Below are positions 1 through 9,215 of a stretch of DNA of 64,000 nucleotides, piece by piece. Numbering within the stretch: position 1 is the first letter of the stretch; every line of letters begins with the position of its first letter. The notes beneath the pieces were generated by a model. It worked only from the letters and a program-made list of their open reading frames with translations. It was not told the DNA's origin and did not search any database. Origin of the DNA: JBAXGW01 sp037139195. Its GTDB lineage: Bacteria > Bacteroidota > Bacteroidia > Bacteroidales > JAHJDW01. Location: positions 17,490 through 81,489 of the forward strand of contig JBAXGW010000013.1 of assembly GCA_037139195.1 (NCBI GenBank), given 5' to 3'. The translations under genes and the position numbers were made by a program.

Positions 1-2
1 AT

Positions 3-683
3 GCATCTGCGTATCGTTTGTTAGATGCCACAAACATGTTGGCATTTTTATTTGCTGGAATGCTTTTGCCTATTTTTTCTCGTATGTTGAAATTAAAAGA
101 GAATGTCGAGCAGTTGGTAAAAATGTCATATACTCTTATTATAGTTCCTTCAATAATAATTTCTTTAGCATCGTTTTTTTATAGCGAAGAAATCATGAAG
201 TTGCTTTATGGAGATGGTCATTATATGGAATCTGCAGCTGTGTTTAGATTTATCATGTTCTGTTTTATTCCAATTTCAACAACCTATATATTTGGAACGT
301 TGCTCACTGCAAATAGTAATTTGAAGGCTTTAAATATAATGGCTGCATGCGGAATGTGTGTGAATTTGATCTTAAATTTCATATTAATTCCTCATTACAA
401 GGCGGTTGGAGCTGCATTTGCAAGTATGTCGACTCAATTGATTACTGCATTAGTTCAAGTGTATATTGCTAAAGTGAAATTTGATTTTAAAGTTAATTGG
501 CGTTTTTTAAGAACTTTAGCAATATTTATATTCGGCGTTATCGGAATAAGTTTGTTGTCTAAATACTTCATTCATAGTTGGATGGTTTCGATAGTGGTAA
601 TGGGTGTTGTTTCTTTAGTTTGGGCAGTTGTTTCGAAAATTATTGATATAAAGGGCTTTGTTGAAGTCTTGAAAAATGGTTAG
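3..683 (+). CDS. Polysaccharide flippase, C-terminal part (cut by window start)
   Basis: The reading frame is open from base 3, so the gene begins before the window and only about 226 residues remain. The visible part is strongly hydrophobic, with about six membrane segments. The spacing and motifs (Arg-Leu-Leu-Asp then a Phe-Ser-Arg turn near the start, and a middle segment of the LNF-LIP-AVGAA type) are those of MATE/MVF-superfamily oligosaccharide flippases (RfbX/Wzx-like). Such proteins move lipid-linked sugar units across the inner membrane. A TTG at 18 could be mistaken for a start, but the frame continues upstream without a stop. The glycosyltransferases at the other end of the window fit a surface-glycan role but are too far away to count as the same operon. 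The family call is fairly safe; the substrate is unknown. Confidence 0.75.
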   Translation, partial: ASAYRLLDATNMLAFLFAGMLLPIFSRMLKLKENVEQLVKMSYTLIIVPSIIISLASFFYSEEIMKLLYGDGHYMESAAVFRFIMFCFIPISTTYIFGTLLTANSNLKALNIMAACGMCVNLILNFILIPHYKAVGAAFASMSTQLITALVQVYIAKVKFDFKVNWRFLRTLAIFIFGVIGISLLSKYFIHSWMVSIVVMGVVSLVWAVVSKIIDIKGFVEVLKNG

Positions 684-762
684 ATTTTAACTGCAAATCA
701 AATATCATTCGTGGTTTAAAATACAAACTTGCCTTATTTTAAATTTAACTACAATTAATACT

Positions 763-1632
763 ATGTCGCTTGAAGTAACAATTGATAATCATTCGGGTTT
801 TTGCTTTGGAGTGGTTTATGCTATTGAGATGGCAGAGGATGAATTATCAAAAACCCAAAATTTATATTGTTTAGGAGATATCGTTCATAATTCGATGGAG
901 GTGGATCGATTAGCAAAGCTTGGGCTTCAAGTTATTGATAATGAACAATTGAAAGGGTTAGAGAATTGTAAAGTACTTATTCGTGCACATGGCGAACCGC
1001 CCGAAACATATAAAATTGCATTAGAAAATAACATTGAGCTTATTGATGCTTCGTGTCCAGTGGTTTTAAAACTTCAAAATAGAATTCGTTTAGGTTTTGA
1101 AGAGTGTGTTAAAAATAACGGTCAAATTGTTATTTATGGGAAAAAAGGGCATGCAGAAGTAAATGGATTAGAAGGTCAAACCAAAGGAAAGGCCGTGATT
1201 ATTAATTCATTTGAAGATATTGAAAAGATAGATTTTTCAAAGCCTGTATATTTGTTTTCCCAAACTACCCAAAGCACTGAATTATATGCCGAGCTGGTGA
1301 AAATTATTAAAGAAAAATTAGATTTAAATAATCAAGCTTTATTTAATAGCAATGACACAATTTGTAGACAAGTCTCAAACAGGGCGCCACTTTTAAAAGA
1401 ATTTGCCAAAAAGTTTGATGTTATAGTATTTGTTAGCGGCAAGAAAAGCTCAAACGGACTATATTTGTATGAAATCTGCAAGCAAGAAAATCCAAAATCG
1501 TACATGGTAGAAAATTCTATGGAACTAAAACCTGAATGGGTTGAAAACATAAAAACTGTTGGAATTGCAGGAGCAACATCCACTCCCATGTGGTTGATGC
1601 AAGAGGTTGCTGATGGGATTTCAAATGCATAG
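763..1632 (+). CDS. ispH: 4-hydroxy-3-methylbut-2-enyl diphosphate reductase (IspH/LytB)
   Basis: IspH catalyses the last step of the MEP isoprenoid pathway, reducing HMBPP to IPP and DMAPP with an iron-sulfur cluster. The 289-residue protein has the three cluster cysteines at C14 (SGFCFGV), C98 (DASCP) and C201 (DTICRQ). The His-Ala-Glu segment lies at 130-132, the TTQ motif at 168-170, and an SSNGLYL substrate-binding segment near 225. Length is normal for the short bacterial form. The ATG at 763 gives the family's usual N-terminus, with the first cysteine about 14 residues in. The gene follows the flippase by about 80 bases and is followed closely by a small membrane-protein gene, which may be co-transcribed. 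Confidence 0.96.
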   Translation: MSLEVTIDNHSGFCFGVVYAIEMAEDELSKTQNLYCLGDIVHNSMEVDRLAKLGLQVIDNEQLKGLENCKVLIRAHGEPPETYKIALENNIELIDASCPVVLKLQNRIRLGFEECVKNNGQIVIYGKKGHAEVNGLEGQTKGKAVIINSFEDIEKIDFSKPVYLFSQTTQSTELYAELVKIIKEKLDLNNQALFNSNDTICRQVSNRAPLLKEFAKKFDVIVFVSGKKSSNGLYLYEICKQENPKSYMVENSMELKPEWVENIKTVGIAGATSTPMWLMQEVADGISNA

Positions 1633-1665
1633 AATTAGTTGTGTGTTTTTATAGGCTTGAATTTC

Positions 1666-2157
1666 ATGGATAAAAGTGTACAATTATATTTGAAAATATT
1701 CAAGCCATTAAGCATTGTTTGTTGGATTGCTTCATTGTTTTTTGTGGCATTTACAAGTAAATACGAAGATGTTTATGGCTTTTTTCTAGTGATTTTAGGT
1801 TGGCTATCTGTTTTTTCTTTTGGTGCTGGATTCACTTGGCTAGCAAATCCTATTTTGTGGTATGCTTGGTTTAATTACAAAAAAACAAAAAAATCATTCA
1901 ATGCAAGTTTAATATCTACGATTGTTTCATTGCTTTTTTTATTGTTTCAAAAAATTTCTCTTGGAGGAAAAACGAATACGCCAAATACGGATCAATTATT
2001 TTATGTAAATACGGATGATATATATATTACTGGTTATGGCTTTGGTTATTTTTTATGGGTATTAAGTTCGCTAATAATGCTTATTGGAAATTATATTAGA
2101 ATGCAAAACCCAAATTCAGAGCCTGAAATAGAAGAATGTGATGATTTAACGTATTAG
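1666..2157 (+). CDS. Small membrane protein of unknown function
   Basis: A 163-residue protein with four likely transmembrane helices: one near residues 10-30, one near 35-60, one near 75-95, and a last one near 130-150 just before an acidic tail (EPEIEECDD). I do not recognise the family. The ATG at 1666 (MDKSVQLYLK) is preferred to a TTG nine codons upstream, because it gives a normal polar start before the first helix. It begins 33 bases after ispH on the same strand and may share its transcript. No catalytic motif is visible. Confidence 0.6.
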   Translation: MDKSVQLYLKIFKPLSIVCWIASLFFVAFTSKYEDVYGFFLVILGWLSVFSFGAGFTWLANPILWYAWFNYKKTKKSFNASLISTIVSLLFLLFQKISLGGKTNTPNTDQLFYVNTDDIYITGYGFGYFLWVLSSLIMLIGNYIRMQNPNSEPEIEECDDLTY

Positions 2158-2197
2158 AAAACGAGTGTTTGCAGTGCCCTTGCACCTTTCATTTATC

Positions 2198-2860
2198 TTA
2201 TCTTTCCCCAAAAATCGAAGATCCAATCCTTACCATGGTACTTCCTTCTTCAATAGCTATTTCGAAATCGCCGCTCATGCCCATTGAAATTTCTTTGAAG
2301 CTGGCTTTATCTGTAAAATATTCGCTTTTAAGATGATTGAATATTGATTTTAAACATTTAAATTCTTTTCTAATATGATTATTATCGTCAGTATATGTTG
2401 CCATGCCCATAACGCCAATAATTTCAATGTTATTTAATGCTTTAAAAGCTTCGCTGTTAAGAAGTTCAACGGCTTCATCTAAAGAAAAGCCAAATTTTGT
2501 TTCTTCCATTGCAATATGAAACTGAATTAGGCAAGCGATAGTTCGGTCGTTTTTTGTAGCTTGTCTGTTGATTTCTTCAAGAATGCTAAGGCTGTCAACA
2601 CTATGAATTAAATTTACAAACGGAGCAATATATTTAACCTTGTTGCTTTGCAAGTGTCCAATAAAGTGCCATTCAATATCTTTTGGTAGCGCTTCGTATT
2701 TCGAGTTTAACTCTTGGACCTTATTTTCTCCAAAAACTCGTTGTCCTCCGTTATATGCTTCTTGAATGTATTCGATAGGTTGAGTTTTTGAAACAGCAAT
2801 TAGTTTTACATTTTTGCTTATTATAGAATTGAAATACAAAATATTTTTATTAATCATCAT
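2198..2860 (-). CDS. YggS/PLPBP-family pyridoxal phosphate homeostasis protein
   Basis: This family binds pyridoxal 5'-phosphate and balances vitamin B6 and amino-acid pools; no enzymatic activity is established for it. The 220-residue protein shows the family's alanine-racemase-like N-terminal barrel. The PLP lysine is K25 in a VSKTQP motif, followed by the FGENKVQE and WHFIGHLQSNK motifs and, near the end, SMGMSGDFEIAIEEGSTMVRIGSSIFG, in short stretches that match the family. Length is typical (220-235). The gene is divergent from the TPR gene at 2983, with about 120 bases between them. Confidence 0.93.
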   Translation of the reverse strand: MMINKNILYFNSIISKNVKLIAVSKTQPIEYIQEAYNGGQRVFGENKVQELNSKYEALPKDIEWHFIGHLQSNKVKYIAPFVNLIHSVDSLSILEEINRQATKNDRTIACLIQFHIAMEETKFGFSLDEAVELLNSEAFKALNNIEIIGVMGMATYTDDNNHIRKEFKCLKSIFNHLKSEYFTDKASFKEISMGMSGDFEIAIEEGSTMVRIGSSIFGER

Positions 2861-2921
2861 TGCCTTAATTTTCTACGAAATTATAAAATTTTTTTAATCA
2901 AAATTGTTAAATTTTAATTTC

Positions 2922-2955
2922 TTGTTACAATGATAAATAAAAATCAATATCTTTG
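2922..2955 (+). promoter_or_regulatory. Bacteroidota-type promoter for the TPR gene
   Basis: A TATCTTTG at 2948-2955 matches the -7 consensus TAnnTTTG exactly, with a TTG at 2922-2924 placed 23 bases upstream as the -33 element. Transcription would begin near 2961, about 22 bases before the ATG at 2983. The spacer is at the long end of the usual range. Confidence 0.55.
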
Positions 2956-2982
2956 AGGTCGGGTTTTTAAAAAACATACAAA

Positions 2983-3966
2983 ATGAAATCAAAAATTATT
3001 ATTGCACTGTTTATTGTTATTGCGAGTGTGGCTTATTCGCAGAAAAAAGATAGTCTTTTAAATATTTATACAAAAGCGTTGATGGCAAATCCTAAAGATG
3101 CAGCTATATTGCAAAAAAGAGGTTTTGAATATTTCGACAACCAAGCCTTTGATTTGGCAATTTCCGATTTTCAATCAGCAATATTAATAAATTCAAAAGA
3201 TCCGAAAAACTTTTCTGGCTTGGGTTCTTCTTTTTTAGCCAAAGAGGACTATATGAAAGCAATAGAATCTTATACAAAAGCAATTGTATTGGATCCTAAG
3301 TTTGTAAATGCATATTATTTTAGAGCGGTGGCTTATGAATTTAGCAATGACTTTAAAAAGGCTATCGATGATTATACACAGGTGTTGAATTTAAAGCCAG
3401 GTAGTGTTGATGCTCTTTTGGGAAGAGGAGCTGCTTACCAATCAATTCTAGATTATAATAAAGCGCTTGATGATTTTAATCAGGTTGTTTTGCTCGACGA
3501 AAATAATGCTCAAGCATATATAAATATAGCATCAATTTATGATAGTCAAGATGATTATTTGCAAGCAGAAGATGATTTCTCGAAAGCCTTGAAAATTGAG
3601 CCTGACAATATTGAAGCTTTGCTTGGCAGAGGTTGTACCATGCAAATGAACGAAAAAGATAAAAAGGCAAAAGAAGATTTTGATAGAGTTATTGCTTTAG
3701 ATTCATTAAATGCAGAAGCTTATATTAGAAGAGGTGCTATCTTCGAAAAAGAAGAAGATTATAAAAATGCCATGAGCGATTATAACAAAGTAATAGCAAT
3801 AAATCCAAAAGATGCTGACGTTTGGTTGTTGAAAGGAATGCTTTGCGAAAAATATAATTTTATTGATGAAGCAGTTGAATCGTATCGTCGTTTTGTTGAA
3901 TTTGCACCTAAAGGCGATAAAGAAGTGAAAGCCATTAAAAAGAAAATTATTGAGATAGATAAATAA
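2983..3966 (+). CDS. Exported tetratricopeptide-repeat protein
   Basis: A 327-residue protein with a signal peptide (about residues 1-19, ending AYSQ) followed by eight or so tandem TPR units from residue 25 to the end. Each unit carries the Gly/Ala-Tyr-Asp-A-DY pattern, with helix pairs ending in Pro-Lys/Asp. TPR arrays act as protein-protein scaffolds, so this one probably works in the periplasm. No catalytic domain is present, and the partner cannot be told from the sequence. It is monocistronic: the next gene is convergent and its stop lies one base beyond this one. The start is supported by the signal peptide and by a promoter match upstream. Confidence 0.85.
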   Translation: MKSKIIIALFIVIASVAYSQKKDSLLNIYTKALMANPKDAAILQKRGFEYFDNQAFDLAISDFQSAILINSKDPKNFSGLGSSFLAKEDYMKAIESYTKAIVLDPKFVNAYYFRAVAYEFSNDFKKAIDDYTQVLNLKPGSVDALLGRGAAYQSILDYNKALDDFNQVVLLDENNAQAYINIASIYDSQDDYLQAEDDFSKALKIEPDNIEALLGRGCTMQMNEKDKKAKEDFDRVIALDSLNAEAYIRRGAIFEKEEDYKNAMSDYNKVIAINPKDADVWLLKGMLCEKYNFIDEAVESYRRFVEFAPKGDKEVKAIKKKIIEIDK

Positions 3967-3967
3967 A

Positions 3968-4957
3968 TTATTTTATTCTCAATCCCACCGTAAAGTCTAA
4001 TCCGCTCAACAAAATATTTTGTCTAGAGTCTTCAAATCGAATTGTGTTTAAATCAATATCGTAGGATATTTTATAGAAAAAGTCGTCGCCATTATATCCT
4101 GCGGTGGCTCTGAAGTTGTATTTAAACATTGGTCTGAATTTTAATTGCACCGCATTGCTCCTTGTATAAAGTTGAAGCTGTTCGCCTAGTCCAGCATACA
4201 TGCTTCCGTTGATAAAATAATTATTCTTTACATAGGTATACACATATCCAGGTGCTAGTGCAAAATCTAAGAAAGTACCTTTGTTACATTTGCTAAATTC
4301 AGGCATGTATTTAACTGCAGAAGCAGGAGTATAAGGATTGTCGTTTTTTATTCTCGATACTCGATTGTTAAGCATTAATACCAAACTGCCAACGCTGTGT
4401 TTTTGTCGTTCTGATTGATAGTAAATAGATTTGTAAGAAAAGCACTTGTTTTTTTTGATAATCGCATTAAATCCAAATGTGGTAATCGCCATATTTGGAA
4501 ATTGCGGATAAGGAGTTGTATTTGAAAAATTTGGATAAAAACTTTGGGGATTTTTCTGATATAAACCTTTGTAGTGTTGCAAATAGCCATCAAAGCCATA
4601 TATTTTATAAAAATAATTTAACCTGAAATCATAGTATTTAGTTTTGCCAAATCTTCGTTCGCTATATGGCGATTCTTCAATACGAACAGAATAACTAGCG
4701 CCTAAGCTTTTGTATGATAAGGAAAAGCCGAGGTTGTTTCTTGAGTTTGGAATAATTACTGCTGGCTTATATTTTGCATCTTTATCGCGTATGGTGTAAT
4801 ATAAATCCGACGAAGAAAAGTAAGTTTTAAACGTTATTCGGTGTGGAAACTTATAAACGCAATTCATTGTGTCTTTGTTTACCTGCGTAAAACCATTTGT
4901 GATTCCTATAAATAATAGAAGCAAAGTTAGCATAATGTTTAATGAGCATCTATTCAT
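3968..4957 (-). CDS. Probable outer-membrane protein, DUF4421-like
   Basis: A 329-residue protein with an N-terminal signal segment (a hydrophobic stretch ending NGFTQ at about residue 25), then alternating aromatic and polar beta-strand-like sequence ending in KI-K, as expected of a beta-barrel. The PNSRNNLGFSLSYKSLGASY region resembles the DUF4421 family of Bacteroidota, from memory of the family pattern. The start at 4957 is chosen because it begins the signal peptide and overlaps the upstream transporter's stop by 8 bases, which suggests translational coupling. An upstream in-frame ATG at 5011 would place 18 residues before the signal peptide. Function is unknown. Confidence 0.65.
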   Translation of the reverse strand: MNRCSLNIMLTLLLLFIGITNGFTQVNKDTMNCVYKFPHRITFKTYFSSSDLYYTIRDKDAKYKPAVIIPNSRNNLGFSLSYKSLGASYSVRIEESPYSERRFGKTKYYDFRLNYFYKIYGFDGYLQHYKGLYQKNPQSFYPNFSNTTPYPQFPNMAITTFGFNAIIKKNKCFSYKSIYYQSERQKHSVGSLVLMLNNRVSRIKNDNPYTPASAVKYMPEFSKCNKGTFLDFALAPGYVYTYVKNNYFINGSMYAGLGEQLQLYTRSNAVQLKFRPMFKYNFRATAGYNGDDFFYKISYDIDLNTIRFEDSRQNILLSGLDFTVGLRIK

Positions 4958-6251
4958 ATCGTTGCAAATCGCCAGTGATTTTTTGAGAAGTGTAAAGATA
5001 AGCAATTCCAATAATTAATGATATAACAGCAATAATTATTGTTATTGCAAAACCAAAATATTGATAAAAAATAACACCTACAATTGGCGCAAATATAGCT
5101 CTAACGCCAGTTAAATATAAGTGAGTGGCTTGGTAAAGGTCGGCTTCGCTTTTCTTGCAAAAATACGCTGAGCCAATACTCCATAAAAGCGACATGGTTG
5201 CGGCAAAAACACTATGAAACAAAACATAAACAATAAGCAAATAATAAATTTGAACGCCTAAAATTTCGGTGTGATACTGAAAATATTCGGTTAAAGCCAA
5301 GCAGCTTAAATAAAGACAGATTGAACTAAAAGTGATAATTGCAAATTTGCGTGGATCTATTTTGCCAATTAGTCGGCTGAAAAATGGAAGAAGTAGTATT
5401 GCTATGATATTATATGAATTTTTGTAAAATGCGACACTCGAGTAATTTAGATGCAGAGTCTTGTCGAAGAAAATGTTGATAATTGAAACGGTAGACATCA
5501 TAGCAAATCCATAAAACATAAATCCAATTTCGAAATCACGATATGGTTTGTTGTTTTTTTGAATGATCTTCATTGAGCGAAAAGAAGTACGAACAGATTC
5601 GAAAAATGAGCTTTTTTCAGGTGCAATTTCACTCGATGAATACCTGATAGTAGACAAAATATAGGCAGATAAAATTCCTAATATTGCAACAACAGGAAGC
5701 ATGAAGTTGAATGCAAAGTTGTTGTAATCGAGCAGAATGCCGTAAAGGAAAGTGGTGATTAATAGCACTATTTTGTTAATTGTGGTTGCGTAACCGTATA
5801 ACTTTCCAAAGTTCTCGTGGCGATAGGAATTCTTGAGAAATAAATTTATAGTAGGAAAAATTATGGGTGAAGCCAAGTAATAAATCAAAAATATGCCTAA
5901 GAATATAAAATGATAAATTGGATTTGCAAGAACTTCTTGATTGGAATTTGGAAAGAAGAAAAGCAAAAGCAAAGGTGCTCTGGTAACAACGGCAGTTACT
6001 CTAAGAAGTTGTTTTTTGTTTTTTGTACGCTTTATAAATTCATTAAAAATGATAAGGAATAGGAAGACAATCATCGAAAATTGAAACAAAAAACTCAATT
6101 GTACATTGCTGCCTTTTAAGCTTTTAAGAAAAGTAAATTCGTTTAATGCTAGAATGCCAGCAATCACTCCTTCAATAATGCTATAAACCAAATGAATTTT
6201 AAATGTCTGTTTTTCAGTCTGACCTAGATTTAATTTTTTTAAGGATAGCAT
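4950..6251 (-). CDS. MFS-type membrane transporter
   Basis: A 433-residue protein with about twelve membrane helices in two halves. A charged loop near residues 210-230 separates them, as in major facilitator superfamily carriers. A Lys/Arg-rich cytoplasmic loop (FIKRTKNKKQLLR) follows helix 2, and LIGKIDPRK sits in the matching position of the second half. The substrate cannot be inferred. It is the first gene of a two-gene reverse-strand operon with the DUF4421-like outer-membrane protein, which suggests an inner-plus-outer membrane pair acting on the same compound, but that is inference. Confidence 0.75.
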   Translation of the reverse strand: MLSLKKLNLGQTEKQTFKIHLVYSIIEGVIAGILALNEFTFLKSLKGSNVQLSFLFQFSMIVFLFLIIFNEFIKRTKNKKQLLRVTAVVTRAPLLLLFFFPNSNQEVLANPIYHFIFLGIFLIYYLASPIIFPTINLFLKNSYRHENFGKLYGYATTINKIVLLITTFLYGILLDYNNFAFNFMLPVVAILGILSAYILSTIRYSSSEIAPEKSSFFESVRTSFRSMKIIQKNNKPYRDFEIGFMFYGFAMMSTVSIINIFFDKTLHLNYSSVAFYKNSYNIIAILLLPFFSRLIGKIDPRKFAIITFSSICLYLSCLALTEYFQYHTEILGVQIYYLLIVYVLFHSVFAATMSLLWSIGSAYFCKKSEADLYQATHLYLTGVRAIFAPIVGVIFYQYFGFAITIIIAVISLIIGIAYLYTSQKITGDLQRYE

Positions 6252-6442
6252 TATTAAATTTTTTGCAAAACTACTATTTTTTTTAATTTGCTGCTAATTT
6301 AAAGAATCAGAGAATGTGTAATTGTTGATAGTATAGTAAATCATAAAAGATAACTGTATTTGAGGAAACTATATAGATTGTAAGTGTTGAAATGTTTGAT
6401 GTATAGCAAGTTGAGTTTGTGCTCAAAAAATATTGCAATGAA

Positions 6443-6472
6443 TTGTTTAGTCGGTTTATTTTGTTAAATTTG
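6443..6472 (+). promoter_or_regulatory. Bacteroidota-type promoter for the FISUMP pair
   Basis: TTG at 6443-6445, 19 bases, then TAAATTTG at 6465-6472: an exact fit to the TTG-N19-TAnnTTTG consensus. The ATG of the first FISUMP gene is at 6495, so the leader would be about 15 bases. Confidence 0.7.
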
Positions 6473-6494
6473 TCGTGTGTTAAAATAAATAGCC

Positions 6495-7700
6495 ATGAAA
6501 AATACAATTAAAACACTAGTTCTCTTTTTATTCGCTATTCACTGCTCACTATTCACTATTCAAGCCCAAGCCCCACAAAAAATTAGTTATCAAGCTGTAA
6601 TTAGGAATAGTAGCAATGTTATTGTTGCAAATACCCAAATTGGGATGGAAATTAATATTCTTAAAGCTTCGCCGATAGGAACGCTTGTTTATACCGAAAC
6701 TCAAACTCCTACAACTAACGCCAATGGTTTAGTAAGCATTGAAATAGGCGGTGGAGCTGGGTTTGATACAATCAATTGGGGACGTAGTACTTTTTTTATT
6801 GAAACTAAAACGGCCTTAGTTACACCCTTAACAACTTATACAATGACAAACACAAGCCAATTCTTAAGTGTTCCTTATGCTTTGAATGCTAAAACGGCAG
6901 ATAGTGTTTCGGGTATTGCTGCGGGAGCTGAAGTTAATGTAAACGCAGATTGGAATGCCACTAGTGGAGATGCTCTAATATTAAATAAACCAACAATTCT
7001 TGAAGGCACAATGCCCGGACAAATGCAATATTGGAACGGAACTGCATGGCTAACTGTTGAACCAGGAGGAACAGGTCAGGTGCTAACCTTTGTAAATGGA
7101 GTTCCTGTGTGGGTTGGTTCAGTATTAACTAATGTGGTAATTAACCCAACTACTGGAAGGATATGGATGGATAGAAATTTAGGAGCTACTCAAATAGCAA
7201 TCAGCAGTGATAACGTTGCTTCATTTGGCGATTTATATCAATGGGGCAGACGGGCAGACGGACATCAAATAAAAGCATCAGCGACTACAATTGCTTTGTC
7301 TGGTGATATTCCAGGTCATGCTTTGTTTATTACGAATGGCGATTATCCTTATGATTGGCGTTCTGGGCAAAATGCGAATTTATGGCAAGGTGTAAATGGT
7401 GTAAATAATCCATGTCCTACAGGTTTTAGAATACCTACCGAATCTGAGTTTGAAGCTGAAAGATTAAGTTGGAATACTCAAAACTCAGCAGGAGCTTTTG
7501 CGTCGCCCCTGAAATTAACAGTTGCAGGGTTTAGATCTGGTAATAGTGCTTTGTATTATGATGATCGTTCCATAGGTCACTATTGGACAAGTACAGTAAA
7601 TGGAATTAATTCCCGTGAGTTGAGTTTTAATTCAGCGTCGAGTGGTATATATGATGAAAGTAGGGAAGATGGTTCGTCTGTTCGTTGTATTAAGGATTAA
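6495..7700 (+). CDS. Exported FISUMP-domain protein, copy 1
   Basis: A 401-residue protein with a signal peptide ending in QAQ (about residue 25). An N-terminal beta domain typical of Bacteroidota surface proteins (KISYQAVIRNSS at about 30-140) comes next. A linker (GAEVNVNADWNATSGD, about 143-160) follows, and then a FISUMP domain (Fibrobacter succinogenes major paralogous domain) from about 215 to the end. The FISUMP landmarks are IWMDRNLGATQ, LYQWGR, NPCPTGFRIPTESEF, YWTSTVNG and the terminal SVRCIK. The domain has a C-type-lectin-like fold and probably binds a ligand at the cell surface; the ligand is unknown. It is the first of two tandem copies; the second starts 67 bases after it ends. 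Confidence 0.9.
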   Translation: MKNTIKTLVLFLFAIHCSLFTIQAQAPQKISYQAVIRNSSNVIVANTQIGMEINILKASPIGTLVYTETQTPTTNANGLVSIEIGGGAGFDTINWGRSTFFIETKTALVTPLTTYTMTNTSQFLSVPYALNAKTADSVSGIAAGAEVNVNADWNATSGDALILNKPTILEGTMPGQMQYWNGTAWLTVEPGGTGQVLTFVNGVPVWVGSVLTNVVINPTTGRIWMDRNLGATQIAISSDNVASFGDLYQWGRRADGHQIKASATTIALSGDIPGHALFITNGDYPYDWRSGQNANLWQGVNGVNNPCPTGFRIPTESEFEAERLSWNTQNSAGAFASPLKLTVAGFRSGNSALYYDDRSIGHYWTSTVNGINSRELSFNSASSGIYDESREDGSSVRCIKD

Positions 7701-7767
7701 CATATTTGATTATTTTATGATCTGGCAATTTGAAAATGAAATAATTAGAAGAAAAAACCAAATATTT

Positions 7768-8976
7768 ATGATTAAAACAATTAAAATACTAGTTCTCTTT
7801 CTGTTCACTATTCAAGGCTCTCTATTTATTACTCAGGCGCAAGTACCTGGTAAAATAAGTTATCAAGCTGTTATAAGAAATAGTAGTAATGCAATTATTT
7901 CCAATACCCAAATAGGGATGGAAATTAATATTCGTAAAGCTTCACCCACAGGAACGCTTGTTTATGCCGAAACAAAAACACCAACAACTAATGCTAATGG
8001 CATAGTGAGTATTGAAATAGGCAACGGAATAGGATTTGATTCCATCAATTGGGGAAGTAGTATTTATTTTATTGAAACAAAAATAGCTGTAGTTGCACCA
8101 TTAACAACTTATACAATTACAAATACAAGTCAATTGTTGAGTGTGTCTTATGCTTTGCATGCAAAAACTGCAGATAGTGTTTCAGGTGTTTCAGCAGGTG
8201 CAGAGGTAAATGTAAATGCCGATTGGAACGCCACTAGCGGAGATGCTCAAATATTAAATAAACCAACAATTCTTGAAGGCACAATGCCTGGTCAAATGCA
8301 ATATTGGAACGGAATTGCATGGCTTACTGTTGAACCAGGTGGAACAGGTCAGGTGCTAACCTTTGTAAATGGAGTTCCTGTGTGGGTTGGACCGGTATTA
8401 ACTAATGTGGCAATTAATCCAACTACGGGTAAAATTTGGATGGATCGTAATTTAGGGGCTACGCAAGTAGCAACTAGTAGCACAGATGCTTCTTCGTATG
8501 GCGACTTATATCAATGGGGAAGAAGTTCTGATGGACATCAAGTTAGATCATCGGTAACCACAACAACATTATCAAGTGTAGATGTGCCTGGATATGCAAA
8601 TTTTATTTTAACTTCAAGCGTTCCTAATGACTGGCGTTCGCCTCAAAACTCAAGTTTATGGCAAGGCGCAAATGGAATTAATAATCCATGCCCTAAAGGT
8701 TATAGAGTTCCTACCGATACTGAATTTGAAGAAGAGAGTAACACTTGGAGTGCCAAAGATGCAGCTGGTGCTTATGCTTCTTCTTTGAAATTGCCCGTAG
8801 CTGGATTTCGCAACGGTAATACAGGAGCACTTAACTATGTTAGTGTTCGTGGTTACTATTGGTCGAGTACAGTAAATGGAATTAGTTCTAATTACATGGT
8901 TGTTGATACTGGAATTTATAGTATAAACCCCAATACTCGTAACTATGGTTTTTCTGTTCGTTGTATTAAGAATTAG
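7768..8976 (+). CDS. Exported FISUMP-domain protein, copy 2
   Basis: A 402-residue paralogue of the preceding gene with the same order of parts: signal peptide ending QAQ, the KISYQAVIRNSS beta domain, the GAEVNVNADWNATSGD linker and a FISUMP domain (WMDRNLGATQ, LYQWGRSSDGHQ, NPCPKGYRVPTDTEF, YYWSSTVNG, SVRCIKN). The ATG at 7768 is chosen because it starts the signal peptide. The longer frame from 7642 would overlap the end of copy 1 and has no support. It differs from copy 1 mainly in the C-terminal domain, suggesting diversified ligand binding. It probably shares copy 1's promoter. Confidence 0.9.
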   Translation: MIKTIKILVLFLFTIQGSLFITQAQVPGKISYQAVIRNSSNAIISNTQIGMEINIRKASPTGTLVYAETKTPTTNANGIVSIEIGNGIGFDSINWGSSIYFIETKIAVVAPLTTYTITNTSQLLSVSYALHAKTADSVSGVSAGAEVNVNADWNATSGDAQILNKPTILEGTMPGQMQYWNGIAWLTVEPGGTGQVLTFVNGVPVWVGPVLTNVAINPTTGKIWMDRNLGATQVATSSTDASSYGDLYQWGRSSDGHQVRSSVTTTTLSSVDVPGYANFILTSSVPNDWRSPQNSSLWQGANGINNPCPKGYRVPTDTEFEEESNTWSAKDAAGAYASSLKLPVAGFRNGNTGALNYVSVRGYYWSSTVNGISSNYMVVDTGIYSINPNTRNYGFSVRCIKN

Positions 8977-9215
8977 TTGATTTGTTAATGTGTTAATTTG
9001 TATTGATTTTGCTTGTTGAAAGTACGTAGAGTTTATAACTTTTGTGAAAGTTATTGTTTAGCTTTTTGGTTGAGATAAATATAATTAGTAGGTTTGTAGC
9101 AGAGTTAATGTCAAGAATAGTTTTTAATTTCAGAAATAAGTGTACTTGATTATATAACCGTTGTTTTGACAACTAAAAGTGCGGAGTCAGCACTATAATT
9201 TCTGACAATAATAGA

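Larger units (their letters stand above)
6495..8976 (+). repeat. Tandem duplication of a FISUMP gene
   Basis: The genes at 6495-7700 and 7768-8976 are paralogous along their whole length. The middle part (about 6955-7135 and 8221-8400) is nearly identical in DNA, while the C-terminal lectin-like half differs much more. Confidence 0.85.
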
